Origin: an uncultured Bacteroidota bacterium
GTDB taxonomy: Bacteria; Bacteroidota; Bacteroidia; Chitinophagales; Chitinophagaceae
DNA length: 64,000 bases
Assembly: GCA_903858475.1 (NCBI GenBank)
Contig: CAIOIZ010000011.1
Location: 1-64,000 of the forward strand
Reading direction: 5' to 3'
In this document: positions 45,787 to 55,157 of the stretch, piece after piece
How the letters are laid out: each line of letters starts with the position of its first letter
How positions within the stretch are numbered: the first letter of the stretch is position 1
The notes under the pieces: generated by a model
The model's input: the letters and a program-made list of their open reading frames with translations, nothing else
Databases searched by the model: none
Told to the model about the DNA's origin: nothing
Program-made: the position numbers and the translations under genes

Positions 45787-46740
45787 TTAACTAGATTTAG
45801 TTGAATGATTGGATAAAAACTGAATAGCAGCAATAATCATTTCTTTGCATCGGCGACTGTCTTCTTCAGCCGGTAGATATTTTGCAAACTTAACGGCATC
45901 GCCTGTACGTAAAGCTATGGCAATTTCTCTTAATCGATCCTGCTCAAAACCATCATTGGATAAATGAATCAAAACATCATAGCTGGTATTTCCCAACATA
46001 TTTTTCTGCAATCGCCGACTGATATATTGACGAAAAATAAACGACAAACGGGTATGAAATATCTTTATATCGGCTCGCTGTTGCAAGTTCAATTGCTCCA
46101 ATTGCTTAATAGCCAATAGTGCTTCTTCCAAAGCCGACAATTGGTCTTTTGCAGATAGCAATGGATTTTTTTTCCTTCTTTTTTTAAACCACCACCATAT
46201 ACCTAGTAAAAAAACCAATACCCCAACAGCTATCATTGTATACTTCCACCATTCACTCGGTAGAGAAACATTTCGAATAGGTTTTATATCCCGCAATTGA
46301 CCAGAACTGTCTGGCACTGCATAATTTACATTAACTAGAAAAGAATCAATCCACTGGTTATAGGTGGTGTCATCTTTTACTGGATCAAAATTTACAGGTA
46401 AGGAAGGTGTATTCCAAGCACCACTGTCAAAGCTTGTAAATCGGATTGTCTGCTGAACAGTAATAAGTTCTTTATCACGAATCGTATCTGGCTTTGATTG
46501 ATCCAATTTTTCGAAATGTGCTAAGGAATCAGGAAAAACAGGAAGGTGTAAACGATAATCGGCAATAGGAAATGTGGCGCTCAAATGAATATTAAATGGC
46601 TCCCCTATTAATATATTTTTTTTATCAATAGTAGTTTGCAAACTAGGAAATTGAGCCATCACATTTGAAGAATGTACAAATGAAAGTATCAACAGAAAAT
46701 AAACACAACGAATCATATAGGAATACTTAGTGCGCATCAA
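45787..46740 (-). CDS. BatD/DUF4381-like membrane protein of the bat locus
   Basis: A 317-residue protein with an N-terminal signal (ending VMAQ), a periplasmic Ig-like domain with a KKNILIGEPFNIHLSATF start, one membrane helix near residues 165-188, and a basic cytoplasmic tail of about 120 residues. Its place between the DUF58 and BatA genes, with gaps of 6 bases on both sides, matches the small membrane partner usual in this locus. It may link MoxR to VWA proteins; this is inference. Alternative start at 46716. Confidence 0.75.
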   Translation of the reverse strand: MMRTKYSYMIRCVYFLLILSFVHSSNVMAQFPSLQTTIDKKNILIGEPFNIHLSATFPIADYRLHLPVFPDSLAHFEKLDQSKPDTIRDKELITVQQTIRFTSFDSGAWNTPSLPVNFDPVKDDTTYNQWIDSFLVNVNYAVPDSSGQLRDIKPIRNVSLPSEWWKYTMIAVGVLVFLLGIWWWFKKRRKKNPLLSAKDQLSALEEALLAIKQLEQLNLQQRADIKIFHTRLSFIFRQYISRRLQKNMLGNTSYDVLIHLSNDGFEQDRLREIAIALRTGDAVKFAKYLPAEEDSRRCKEMIIAAIQFLSNHSTKSS

Positions 46741-46746
46741 TACTTT

Positions 46747-47616
46747 TTAATTACGGCCAATAAAAAATTGTTGTAAAATTTTTACATAATCCTCATCAGT
46801 TTTCACATGCAACAATTCTGCACCAGCCTTCCTGAAACTAAGTTTACAGATTTCACTTTGCTTCATAAAATGTTGATGATACTGATACCTTACCATGGCA
46901 TTACTACTATCCACCCACCGGCTGAAACCAGTTTCAGCATCTTGCAATTGCAGTAATCCTGCATCGGGCAATTGCATATCCATCACATCATATACCCTAA
47001 TCCCTATTACATCATGTTTGTTACCAATAACCTTCAAATCATTTTCATAGCCGGCATCCAAAAAATCACTCAATAGAAAAGCAATGCTTTTTTGCTTTAC
47101 GTTATGACTGAAAAATTTTATAGCTTCGGCTAAATGGGTGCCCCGTTTTTGTGGGGTAGCTGTTAATAATTCTCGAACGATATACAAAGCATGTTGTCGG
47201 CCTTTTTTAGGAGCAATGTATTTATCCACCTTATCACTGAAAAAAATAACGCCCACTTTATCATTATTGCTCACTGCACTAAAACATAAAACTGCTGCCA
47301 TTTCAGTGATGAGTTCTTTTTTCTGCCGCGCCACCGTACCAAATAGATTGCTGGCACTGGTATCAATCAAAAGCATTACTGTTAACTCTCTTTCTTCTTC
47401 AAATACCTTTGTAAACGTATGACCAAAGCGAGCACTTACATTCCAATCAATAAATCGTACGTCATCCCCAGCGTAATATTCACGCACTTCTCTAAAACTC
47501 ATCCCCTTTCCCTTAAAGGCAGAATGATATTCCCCCGTAAATAAATGCGTGGTAATTTTCTTGCTTTTTATTTCAAGCTCTCTAACCTTCCTTAATATTT
47601 CTTCGGTAGTTAACAT
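46747..47616 (-). CDS. DUF58 domain protein of the moxR-bat locus
   Basis: A 289-residue cytosolic protein with the DUF58 signature GKGMSFREVREYYAGDDVR and a VWA-like core (LLIDTSAS, FLLSDFLDAGYEND). It follows moxR by 17 bases. DUF58 proteins act with MoxR-type ATPases, probably as adaptors for substrate remodelling. Confidence 0.92.
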   Translation of the reverse strand: MLTTEEILRKVRELEIKSKKITTHLFTGEYHSAFKGKGMSFREVREYYAGDDVRFIDWNVSARFGHTFTKVFEEERELTVMLLIDTSASNLFGTVARQKKELITEMAAVLCFSAVSNNDKVGVIFFSDKVDKYIAPKKGRQHALYIVRELLTATPQKRGTHLAEAIKFFSHNVKQKSIAFLLSDFLDAGYENDLKVIGNKHDVIGIRVYDVMDMQLPDAGLLQLQDAETGFSRWVDSSNAMVRYQYHQHFMKQSEICKLSFRKAGAELLHVKTDEDYVKILQQFFIGRN

Positions 47617-47633
47617 GAATACTATACGCCCAA

Positions 47634-48635
47634 TTAGGGCACATTGACAACTCTTAAAATTTCATTGATAATCTGTTCTACATTTACGCTTTCAGCTTCT
47701 GCCTCATAGGTTAAACCTATACGATGCCTTAATACATCTTTACAAATTCCTCTTACATCTTCTGGTATTACATAAGCACGTTTATTTAAAAATGCATATG
47801 CTTTGGCCGCAAGTGCCAAATTAATACTGGCCCTTGGACTTCCACCAAAACCAATCAATGGTTTTAATTTGGCCAAATTGTATTTGTCAGGAAATCGAGT
47901 AGCAAAGACAATATCCAGAATATATTGCTCTACTTTTTCATCGAGGTATACCTGTCTTACCAACTCTCTTGCTGACAAAATTTCGCTGGAAGAAGCCACT
48001 GGATTGATGGGAGGGAAATTCATCCCCATCGTATTCTGACGAATAATCAACTGTTCCTCGGCTTTACTCGGATAATCTACAATTACTTTCAACATAAACC
48101 GATCTACTTGTGCCTCGGGTAAGGGATATGTACCTTCTTGCTCAATTGGATTTTGAGTGGCCAATACTAGAAATGGTTCTTCTAATGGGTAGGTGGTATC
48201 TCCAATGGTTACCTGCCTTTCCTGCATGGCTTCTAATAATGCACTCTGTACTTTTGCGGGGGCCCTATTGATCTCATCTGCCAAAATGAAATTTGAAAAT
48301 ATAGGTCCTTTACGAACCACAAATTCATTTTTTGATTGATTGTAAATCATTGTTCCAATCACATCAGCAGGCAATAAGTCGGGGGTAAACTGAATACGAC
48401 TGAAATTCGTTTTTACAGTTTGTGCCAAGGATTTGATGGCAAGGGTTTTTGCCAATCCAGGCACGCCTTCCAATAAAATATGCCCCTTGCTTAGCAATCC
48501 TATGAGCAATCGCTCAACCATGCCCTGCTGACCTACAATCACTTTTCCCAATTCCTCATGAATCCTGGTTACAAATGCAGCTGCATGTTCAATTTTTTCA
48601 TTCAACAAGCGAATGTCTTCTGAAGTTTGTATCAT
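47634..48635 (-). CDS. MoxR family AAA+ ATPase
   Basis: A 333-residue AAA+ ATPase. Walker A is GVPGLAKT near residue 60. Walker B is ILADEINRA, followed by sensor 1 TQNP. MoxR ATPases act as chaperones that mature proteins containing VWA domains, here presumably BatA. The start at 48635 (MIQTSED) fits the family. The ORF stays open upstream to 48878, but that stretch is basic, lacks family similarity and is the spacer to the divergent gene. Confidence 0.93.
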   Translation of the reverse strand: MIQTSEDIRLLNEKIEHAAAFVTRIHEELGKVIVGQQGMVERLLIGLLSKGHILLEGVPGLAKTLAIKSLAQTVKTNFSRIQFTPDLLPADVIGTMIYNQSKNEFVVRKGPIFSNFILADEINRAPAKVQSALLEAMQERQVTIGDTTYPLEEPFLVLATQNPIEQEGTYPLPEAQVDRFMLKVIVDYPSKAEEQLIIRQNTMGMNFPPINPVASSSEILSARELVRQVYLDEKVEQYILDIVFATRFPDKYNLAKLKPLIGFGGSPRASINLALAAKAYAFLNKRAYVIPEDVRGICKDVLRHRIGLTYEAEAESVNVEQIINEILRVVNVP

Positions 48636-48863
48636 ATGTATACTTTTAATACGGCCTATACATTTCCGAAACGACACTTTCCTGATTTCGTTCGGACGAA
48701 TATATGGTCTCAAAAATTTGTTGCCCGAAATTACAAACAAAGCTGCAACTAAATTTTGCTCTATTGGATAAAGTGAAAAATACTTTGTTAAAACCTTTTT
48801 TACTGCGTACTTGATACAGGCCTTATTCAGAATTGCTATAACTTTATCAATAAATCTTTCATT

Positions 48864-49196
48864 ATGGTTGACCAACATCTTATTACTACTGCCAATAACC
48901 TAGAAGGTTATCGCATCAGCAAACACCTGGGAATTGTAAGAGGTATTACCGTAAGAAGCCGAAGCCTATTGGGGAATATTGCCGGTGGCTTTCAAACTCT
49001 TTTTGGCGGTAAGATTTCTATTTATGTAGCCCTCTGCGAAAAAACCAGACTCGAAGCCTATCAATTAATGCTAGAACATGCCAGTGAATTAGGTGCCAAT
49101 GCAATCATTAACATGCGGTATGACGCCAATGAAGTAATGAATGGTGTAACAGAAGTATTGGCCTATGGCACAGCCGTAGTAGTAGAAAAAAACTAA
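48864..49196 (+). CDS. YbjQ/UPF0145 family protein
   Basis: A 110-residue pentameric heavy-metal-binding-like protein of UPF0145. Markers are NLEGYRISKHLGIVRGITVRS and LGANAIINMRYDAN near the end. The function of the family is not settled. The last codon and stop overlap nadE on the other strand by four bases. Confidence 0.88.
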   Translation: MVDQHLITTANNLEGYRISKHLGIVRGITVRSRSLLGNIAGGFQTLFGGKISIYVALCEKTRLEAYQLMLEHASELGANAIINMRYDANEVMNGVTEVLAYGTAVVVEKN

Positions 49197-50875
49197 GAGA
49201 GATAATTGCCCACAATTGGCACTCTTCTGCCCTCCCCAAATGCCTTGGGTGATACCCGAATAATAGGACAAAACTGATTGCGTTTGTACTCATTCCTATT
49301 CACCATCCTCAATACCTTATCTACCAATTCGGGATTATAACCTTGTGCCTTAATTTCATTCGGACCCTGCCTTCTTTCAATATATTGATATAGGATCTTA
49401 TCCAACACTGCATAGTCGGGCAAAGAATCTGCATCTACCTGCCCGGGCCTTAATTCGGCACTTGGCGGCTTGGTAATAATATGTTGTGGTATAATTTCTT
49501 TCGACTGGTTGATGAATGCTGCCAATGCATACACTTGTAGTTTATAACAATCGCCTAAAACCGCCAATCCACCTGCCATATCACCATATAATGTTCCATA
49601 TCCCGTTGCCAATTCACTTTTATTGGATGTATTGAGTAAGATGTATCCAAACTTATTGGCAATACCCATCAAAATATTTCCTCTTGCTCTTGATTGCATA
49701 TTTTCTTCAGCCAATCCAAATGGGAGGTCTTTGAAAATGGGAGATAGCGTAGTTAAAAAAGTATCATATACATTTTTGATAGGAACAATATCATAGGGAT
49801 TGCCTACCTGTTGGCTCAATTGTTCGGCGTCACTAACGCTATGCCCTGTACTAAATTGAGATGGTAGTAATATTGCCCTCACATTTTCTTTTCCCAAAGC
49901 CTCACAGGCCAGCACCAATGTTACTGCACTATCAATTCCTCCGCTACTACCCAGAATGGCTTTGGTAAATTCCATCTTTGCAAAATAATCTCTGATACCC
50001 ATCACCAAGGCTTGATAGATCATCTCAATATTTAAATGTTCGTCTAAAACAAGCGGATTGAGTTCTTGATCGGGTAAAAGATTAGCCGATTCAATAATGG
50101 GTGAGCTGATGCTTCCATCATCGTTTAGCTCAAAAGACTGCAAGGAAGATTCAAAAGCAGGCAGCCTGCCACAAAGATTGGCACCCTTATCAAATACCAA
50201 GGAAGAACCATCAAACACAATTCCAGTTTGACTACCAACTGCATTACAATAAAATAAAGGCAACTTATACTTAGTTACATTGGCTTTGATAGTAGCTTTT
50301 CGATCGGCATCATGAGTATAATCAAATGGACTCGCTGATAAATTAATCATTACATCAGGCGATTGCTTCATCAATTCATCCATAGGGCAATTGCGGTACA
50401 ATGGATTGTCGCCTAGGTTCCATATATCTTCACATATCGTTATAGCCAATCGCTTGCCTTTAAAGAGCATTACTTTCCAATCGTATGCAGGTTCAAAATA
50501 ACGATACTCATCAAATACATCGTAATTGGGTAAGCAGGTCTTGTGCGCTACGCCCTGAATTTTTTTATCATATAGTAAGAACGCTGCATTGAATAAATCC
50601 TTCCCCTCCTTCACTGGATTGCGATCGGGCGCCCCCACCAATACCCCAATTCCATCGGCATGCATTTTAATTTGATCAAGAGCAGCATAACTTTTATTAA
50701 TAAAATCATCGAACTCCAAAAAGTCTTTAGGCGCATATCCACAAACAGATAATTCACTAAAAACAATCAAATCACCGCCTTGCCCCTTAGCTTCCTCGAT
50801 GGCAGCAATAATTTTTGCGGTGTTCGCCTCAAAATTGCCAACGTGATAGTTTTGCTGAGCGAGAAATATTTTCAT
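49193..50875 (-). CDS. nadE: Glutamine-dependent NAD+ synthetase
   Basis: NadE converts deamido-NAD to NAD with ATP and glutamine. In 560 residues, the N-terminal nitrilase-type glutaminase (1-265) carries its Glu-Lys-Cys triad in ELSVCGY, HKTCLPNYDVFDEYRYF and ITICEDIW. The C-terminal synthetase has the PP-loop GSSGGIDSAVTL and the KSELATGYGT motif. A candidate -7 box ends five bases before the ATG. nadC lies about 3.4 kb away, also on the minus strand. Confidence 0.95.
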   Translation of the reverse strand: MKIFLAQQNYHVGNFEANTAKIIAAIEEAKGQGGDLIVFSELSVCGYAPKDFLEFDDFINKSYAALDQIKMHADGIGVLVGAPDRNPVKEGKDLFNAAFLLYDKKIQGVAHKTCLPNYDVFDEYRYFEPAYDWKVMLFKGKRLAITICEDIWNLGDNPLYRNCPMDELMKQSPDVMINLSASPFDYTHDADRKATIKANVTKYKLPLFYCNAVGSQTGIVFDGSSLVFDKGANLCGRLPAFESSLQSFELNDDGSISSPIIESANLLPDQELNPLVLDEHLNIEMIYQALVMGIRDYFAKMEFTKAILGSSGGIDSAVTLVLACEALGKENVRAILLPSQFSTGHSVSDAEQLSQQVGNPYDIVPIKNVYDTFLTTLSPIFKDLPFGLAEENMQSRARGNILMGIANKFGYILLNTSNKSELATGYGTLYGDMAGGLAVLGDCYKLQVYALAAFINQSKEIIPQHIITKPPSAELRPGQVDADSLPDYAVLDKILYQYIERRQGPNEIKAQGYNPELVDKVLRMVNRNEYKRNQFCPIIRVSPKAFGEGRRVPIVGNYLS

Positions 50876-50880
50876 ATCAC

Positions 50881-50888
50881 CAAAATTA
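50881..50888 (-). promoter_or_regulatory. Candidate -7 box immediately before nadE
   Basis: TAATTTTG on the minus strand, five bases from the nadE ATG. If real, transcription begins almost at the start codon. No good -33 element was seen. Confidence 0.35.
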
Positions 50889-51022
50889 AAGCTTGTAAGG
50901 CAGGATTGAAAGAATTAACAGAAATTAATGTTGTTTAATTCTGGCATACCTGAACTTCGTATAATAATTTAATTATAATATGTACCAACTTGCTGCATAT
51001 GCATTAAAAAAATGCAAAGCTG

Positions 51023-51030
51023 TACATTTG
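51023..51030 (+). promoter_or_regulatory. Candidate -7 box of gldB
   Basis: TACATTTG fits TAnnTTTG and ends 23 bases before the gldB ATG. The nearest TTG upstream is about 30 bases away, farther than usual. Confidence 0.4.
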
Positions 51031-51053
51031 CACTCTTCGTTAAACAATAAAAC

Positions 51054-52076
51054 ATGAAATACATTATTGTCCTATCCTTTTTAATATCATTGGCAGCCTG
51101 TAATCAAGGCGAAAAGATTCCCGATGTATCGAATATAAAAATTCAGTTAAGCACGCAAAGGTTTGAGAAAGATTTCTTTCAATTAGACTCCCTCCATTTT
51201 GCAGCAGCACTGAATCAATTGCAAGCCAACTACCCCTCTTTTGGTGAAAATTTTCTAACAACTATATTAAATGTAGACCCCCAATGGTCAGCAGATAGCA
51301 TTAGTAATTATGTTAGAGGCTTTGAAAAAGCTTATCAACCCATTTATGATAGTAGTGAGCAAGTATTCAAAGATTTTACGCCTTATGAAGCAGCAATAAA
51401 AAAGGGGCTACAGTTTGTAAAATATTATTTCCCAAAATATCAAACACCAGAAAAAATCATCACTTATATTGGCCCTGCTGATGGATTTGGCGATATATTA
51501 TCAGATGACGCCATTATTATTGGCCTTCACCATCACTTAGGCAATCAATTTTCGTTGTACAAATCTTCCTTGGTTCAACAGGTCTATCCCGACTATATCA
51601 ATCGCTTTTTTGACCCAGCACATATCGCAGTCAATTGTATGAAAAATATTGTATTGGACCTATACCCTGAAAGAATGGATGACAAAACCCTAGTGCAACA
51701 AATGATTGAAAAAGGCAAGAGATTGTATCTGCTACAACATTTTCTTCCGAATACCCAAGAATACATGCTTATTGGTTACAGCAATGAACAAATGAAGGGT
51801 TGCAATAAAAATGAAAAAGCAATTTGGGATCTGTTTATTAAAAACAATCTCTTACAATCTATTGACAATAACCTGATCAAAAACTATATAGGAGATAGTC
51901 CAAAAACACAGGAATTAGCTGATGAAGAAGGGCAGTTTGCACCGGGCAATATTGGGAGTTTTGCGGGATGGCAAATCGTTAAAAAATACATGCACAAAAA
52001 TCCAACAATCAGTTTGCCCCAATTAATGGGAATGGACAATGACGTCATTTTTAACGAGGCAAAATATAAACCTTAA
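51054..52076 (+). CDS. gldB: Gliding motility lipoprotein GldB
   Basis: A 340-residue lipoprotein (lipobox SLAAC, Cys16) of the GldB family, required for gliding in Flavobacterium. Family features include RFEKDFFQLD near the start, then YPEFGE-like YPSFGENF, and YIGPADGFG. The C-terminus has a predicted helical region with GSFAGWQIVKKYM. It is separated from gldF/gldG by 25 kb. Its stop overlaps the desaturase stop by four bases. Confidence 0.9.
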   Translation: MKYIIVLSFLISLAACNQGEKIPDVSNIKIQLSTQRFEKDFFQLDSLHFAAALNQLQANYPSFGENFLTTILNVDPQWSADSISNYVRGFEKAYQPIYDSSEQVFKDFTPYEAAIKKGLQFVKYYFPKYQTPEKIITYIGPADGFGDILSDDAIIIGLHHHLGNQFSLYKSSLVQQVYPDYINRFFDPAHIAVNCMKNIVLDLYPERMDDKTLVQQMIEKGKRLYLLQHFLPNTQEYMLIGYSNEQMKGCNKNEKAIWDLFIKNNLLQSIDNNLIKNYIGDSPKTQELADEEGQFAPGNIGSFAGWQIVKKYMHKNPTISLPQLMGMDNDVIFNEAKYKP

Positions 52077-53182
52077 GCTGCTTGCAAATGCGTTTGTGGT
52101 AAAGCAGGGCGCTTGCCTAAATATTTCATAAACCGATAATGAGAGGCAATGGCCTGTAAGAATGTTTTATTGTAATGATAAGGCATATTAAATTCTTTAC
52201 ATTTTTCCATTACAATCTTACTGATTGCAGGATAATGTATATGACTGATTTTGGGGAATAAGTGGTGTTCTACCTGAAAATTCAATCCCCCTACAAACCA
52301 ATTGATGGCACTATTATTCATAGCAAAATTAGCCGTGGTCTTTAATTGATGCTCTGCCCATGCTGATTCTATATGCTTGTCTTTATCCAGTGGTGCATAT
52401 TCAAACTCTGTGCATTCTACCACATGAGCCAATTGGAATACGATTGATAAACTTATTCCCAATGCTGCATGCATCACTAAAAATCCTACTAGCCAAGCCG
52501 GCCAACCCCAGATCATGATAGGTATTACTGCATAAAAAGCGATGTATAAAATTTTAGTAGCCCAAAAAATAATATGGTTACGCAATGTCAACTTCCAGGC
52601 AGTAGTGGTATAAATTTTTCTAGTAAAATACTTGGTAAAATCCATTATAAATAACCAGAATAAGGAAGTAAGGCAGTATACAAAATTGATATAAATATGC
52701 TGAAAGCGATGGGCAGGCACCCATTTCTGCGATTCACATTGTCTGATAATTGGACTTTTCGCAATATCATCATCCATGCCATCAATATTGGTATAGGTAT
52801 GATGAATAACATTGTGCTTTTGTTTCCAAAAATAAGCACTAGCACCCATTGCATTAGCACTTAATCCCAATAGGTCATTGATTTTATCATGTGTGCAATA
52901 ACTACCGTGATTGGCATCATGCATAACACTAAAACCAATGCCACTTAAAATAAGACCTAAGAATGCAGCCAAAAAAATAGCCCCCACTGTACCCAAATCT
53001 TTATTGATAAAAATCAACAAAGAATAGGAAGCTACCGCCAGCCCGACTAAAATAAAAGTCTTGGAAAACAACCTCCAATCACCTGTTTTTTTCTGTCCGG
53101 TTTTTTCAAAATATTCGTCGACCGCATTTTTCAAACTGGTGAAAAACTCATTGTTTTTGTTGTTGAAAGTAACTTTTGACAT
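52073..53182 (-). CDS. Fatty acid desaturase, front-end/linoleoyl-CoA type
   Basis: A 369-residue membrane di-iron desaturase. The three histidine boxes are HDANHG, HNVIHH and QVEHH. The QxxHH form of the third box is typical of front-end and linoleoyl-CoA type desaturases. Two pairs of membrane helices are visible. It introduces double bonds into acyl chains of membrane lipids, so it may serve cold adaptation. Start at 53182 (MSKVTF); the longer in-frame ATG at 53275 overlaps the 3' end of apaG. It follows apaG on the same strand. Confidence 0.88.
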   Translation of the reverse strand: MSKVTFNNKNNEFFTSLKNAVDEYFEKTGQKKTGDWRLFSKTFILVGLAVASYSLLIFINKDLGTVGAIFLAAFLGLILSGIGFSVMHDANHGSYCTHDKINDLLGLSANAMGASAYFWKQKHNVIHHTYTNIDGMDDDIAKSPIIRQCESQKWVPAHRFQHIYINFVYCLTSLFWLFIMDFTKYFTRKIYTTTAWKLTLRNHIIFWATKILYIAFYAVIPIMIWGWPAWLVGFLVMHAALGISLSIVFQLAHVVECTEFEYAPLDKDKHIESAWAEHQLKTTANFAMNNSAINWFVGGLNFQVEHHLFPKISHIHYPAISKIVMEKCKEFNMPYHYNKTFLQAIASHYRFMKYLGKRPALPQTHLQAA

Positions 53183-53280
53183 ACGGGATATTTTATAAAT
53201 AATAGGTTGCCATTCAGTATGGCAATTGAATAAGATATAATGCTGAACCTCGTAAAGATACAATTGAAAGGCCAAATTCC

Positions 53281-53667
53281 TTAATTCATTTTATAAGGAA
53301 CGACCATTTTAAAGGCAGGTATATTCACCGAAAATTGTTTGCCTGTATTAATGTTTTCCATTAGGTAGCTGCCCGACATCTTTCCCATTTCACTCCGCAA
53401 ATTACAACCACTGATATATTGGTAGCTTTCCCCTGGATTTATCTGAGGTTGTACCCCTACCACCCCTTCGCCCTCTACCTCTTTATTAGAACCATCACTA
53501 TCAGATATAAACCAATGTCTTCTATGCAATTTAATAGGAAAGGCATTGCTATTTTCAATGGTAATGCGGTAAGCAAACATGAATTCATGATTGGTCGGAT
53601 TGCTATAATCCGGTTGATAGAAAGTTTCTACACTAATAACGACCCCTTCTGAAATTTCTGAAATCAT
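53281..53667 (-). CDS. apaG: ApaG domain protein
   Basis: A 128-residue ApaG protein with a fibronectin-III-like fold. ISVETFYQPDYS, the YRITIENSN strand, RRHWFISDSDG, and GVVGVQPQINPGESYQYISG are all conserved. ApaG is linked to Co2+/Mg2+ efflux and Ap4A levels in enterobacteria; its function is not clear. The ATG at 53667 gives the usual start; ATG 53676 is an alternative. The 187-base gap upstream holds no gene. Confidence 0.9.
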   Translation of the reverse strand: MISEISEGVVISVETFYQPDYSNPTNHEFMFAYRITIENSNAFPIKLHRRHWFISDSDGSNKEVEGEGVVGVQPQINPGESYQYISGCNLRSEMGKMSGSYLMENINTGKQFSVNIPAFKMVVPYKMN

Positions 53668-53712
53668 GCCATTCATTTATTGTAATGTAACAAAAAAAAG
53701 GGAGGAAAGTTG

Positions 53713-53720
53713 CAAAATTA
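53713..53720 (-). promoter_or_regulatory. Candidate -7 box of apaG
   Basis: TAATTTTG on the minus strand, 45 bases before the start at 53667. An identical octamer lies at 53746-53753. The -33 element is not well placed for either. Confidence 0.3.
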
Positions 53721-53863
53721 ATAGCCGCCAAACTGAAGTATCCTGCAAAATTACTCGGGTGGGCAAAAAGTATCGAATACCGTTATATAATCAATTGATT
53801 GTACCACTGTTAAATCAGCACTAGCCAACTGTAGAATTCTTGCAACTTGATTATGGCAACACA

Positions 53864-54205
53864 TTATTTTTTTTTGGCAGCACTGTATCCAGTCTTCAAC
53901 AACCACTGAAACACTTTCTCTCTATTATCGCCCTGAATAATAATCTCGCCATCCTTGGCAGAACCACCAGTACCACAAAATGATTTTAGCTGCTTACCGA
54001 GCAATTCCAATTCAGCTGGTTTTCCCATAAAGCCCTTAATGAGGGTCACCGCTTTCCCAGCTCGATGTCTGGTATCAAGTGAAACAATTAATTTTTGCAT
54101 TGCATGACCAATAGACTCTGCTTCTGCAGCGTCCTCCTCTATTTTAAAATTGGGGTCTGTACTATATACCAATCCCGACCATCCATTTGCTTTCTTCTTT
54201 GACAT
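53864..54205 (-). CDS. SUI1/eIF1-like translation factor YciH
   Basis: A 113-residue bacterial eIF1-like protein. The SUI1 fold covers the C-terminal 80 residues: VSLDTRHRAGKAVTLIKGF, KSFCGTGGSAKDGEIIIQGD. It probably affects start-site choice during translation initiation. It follows nadC by 21 bases on the same strand. Start at 54205 (MSKKKANGW). Confidence 0.9.
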   Translation of the reverse strand: MSKKKANGWSGLVYSTDPNFKIEEDAAEAESIGHAMQKLIVSLDTRHRAGKAVTLIKGFMGKPAELELLGKQLKSFCGTGGSAKDGEIIIQGDNREKVFQWLLKTGYSAAKKK

Positions 54206-54226
54206 AGCAATCAATTGACAATTGTA

Positions 54227-55084
54227 TTATTCAACAATAATTTTTGCTTTCAAGCTTAAATCTAAACTCCTGGCCTGATGAATGATAGCGCCACAGGAAA
54301 TATAATCTACTCCAGTGGCAGCATAATTTATAATATTCGATAAATTGATTCCTCCACTGGCTTCCGTTTCATATTTACCATTAATCAATAACAAGGCTTT
54401 ACTAATTAATGCTGGTTCAAAATTATCCAACATTATTCTATCCACTTTACCCAACTTCACAACTCTTTCTACTTCCTCGATGTTCCTGGTTTCTACTTCA
54501 ATTTTTAAACCAGGTTTTTTTGTTTGCACATATTCGTATGCTTTTTCAATAGCTTGTTCAAGCCCTCCACAATAATCGATATGATTGTCCTTCAACATAA
54601 TCATATCGTATAATCCAAAGCGATGATTGTGGCCTCCTCCTATACGAACAGCTTCCTTCTCTAATAATCGAAAATTGGGCGTAGTTTTTCTGGTATCCAA
54701 TAATTTACTATGATAGCCTTTCAACAATTGAACATATTGGTTCGTTAATGTGGCAATGCCACACATCCTTTGCATCGTATTCAAGATCAACCTTTCGCAT
54801 TGAAGAATAGTATGTACGCGTGCTATTACTTCAAAAGCTATTTCGCCAACCTGCATGGCCTCGCCCTCTTTTTTGAAGGAAGTAAACAAAATACCGGGCT
54901 CTATAAAACGAAATATTTTTTCTGCAATCGCCACGCCGGCAAGAATTCCCGCTTCTTTAATTTTCAACACGGCCTTTCCGTGCGCTTCTACAGGAATAGA
55001 TGCCAATGTTGAATGATCGCCTTCGCCGATGTCTTCCCGCAAAGCGTTCATGATAAAAGTTTGCAATTGCTGATCTGCATTCAT
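54227..55084 (-). CDS. nadC: Quinolinate phosphoribosyltransferase (nicotinate-nucleotide pyrophosphorylase)
   Basis: NadC turns quinolinate and PRPP into nicotinate mononucleotide in de novo NAD synthesis. The 285-residue protein has DTRKTTPNFR, GGGHNHRFGLYDMIMLKDNH, VETRNIEE, and ASGGINLSNI, all catalytic or phosphate-binding blocks. Likely in one transcript with the YciH gene. No nadA or nadB is in the window. Confidence 0.95.
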   Translation of the reverse strand: MNADQQLQTFIMNALREDIGEGDHSTLASIPVEAHGKAVLKIKEAGILAGVAIAEKIFRFIEPGILFTSFKKEGEAMQVGEIAFEVIARVHTILQCERLILNTMQRMCGIATLTNQYVQLLKGYHSKLLDTRKTTPNFRLLEKEAVRIGGGHNHRFGLYDMIMLKDNHIDYCGGLEQAIEKAYEYVQTKKPGLKIEVETRNIEEVERVVKLGKVDRIMLDNFEPALISKALLLINGKYETEASGGINLSNIINYAATGVDYISCGAIIHQARSLDLSLKAKIIVE

Positions 55085-55157
55085 ATTTGCAAATATAATC
55101 CAGCAATGCAGTTCTTGTAAAAAATTGAAATGGAAAACCTAATTAATAGGAATTAAT

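Noticed and set aside
48636-48878. 81-residue N-terminal extension of the MoxR protein
   Set aside because: The extension lacks family similarity and fills the divergent spacer to the YbjQ gene; homologues start at the ATG at 48635.
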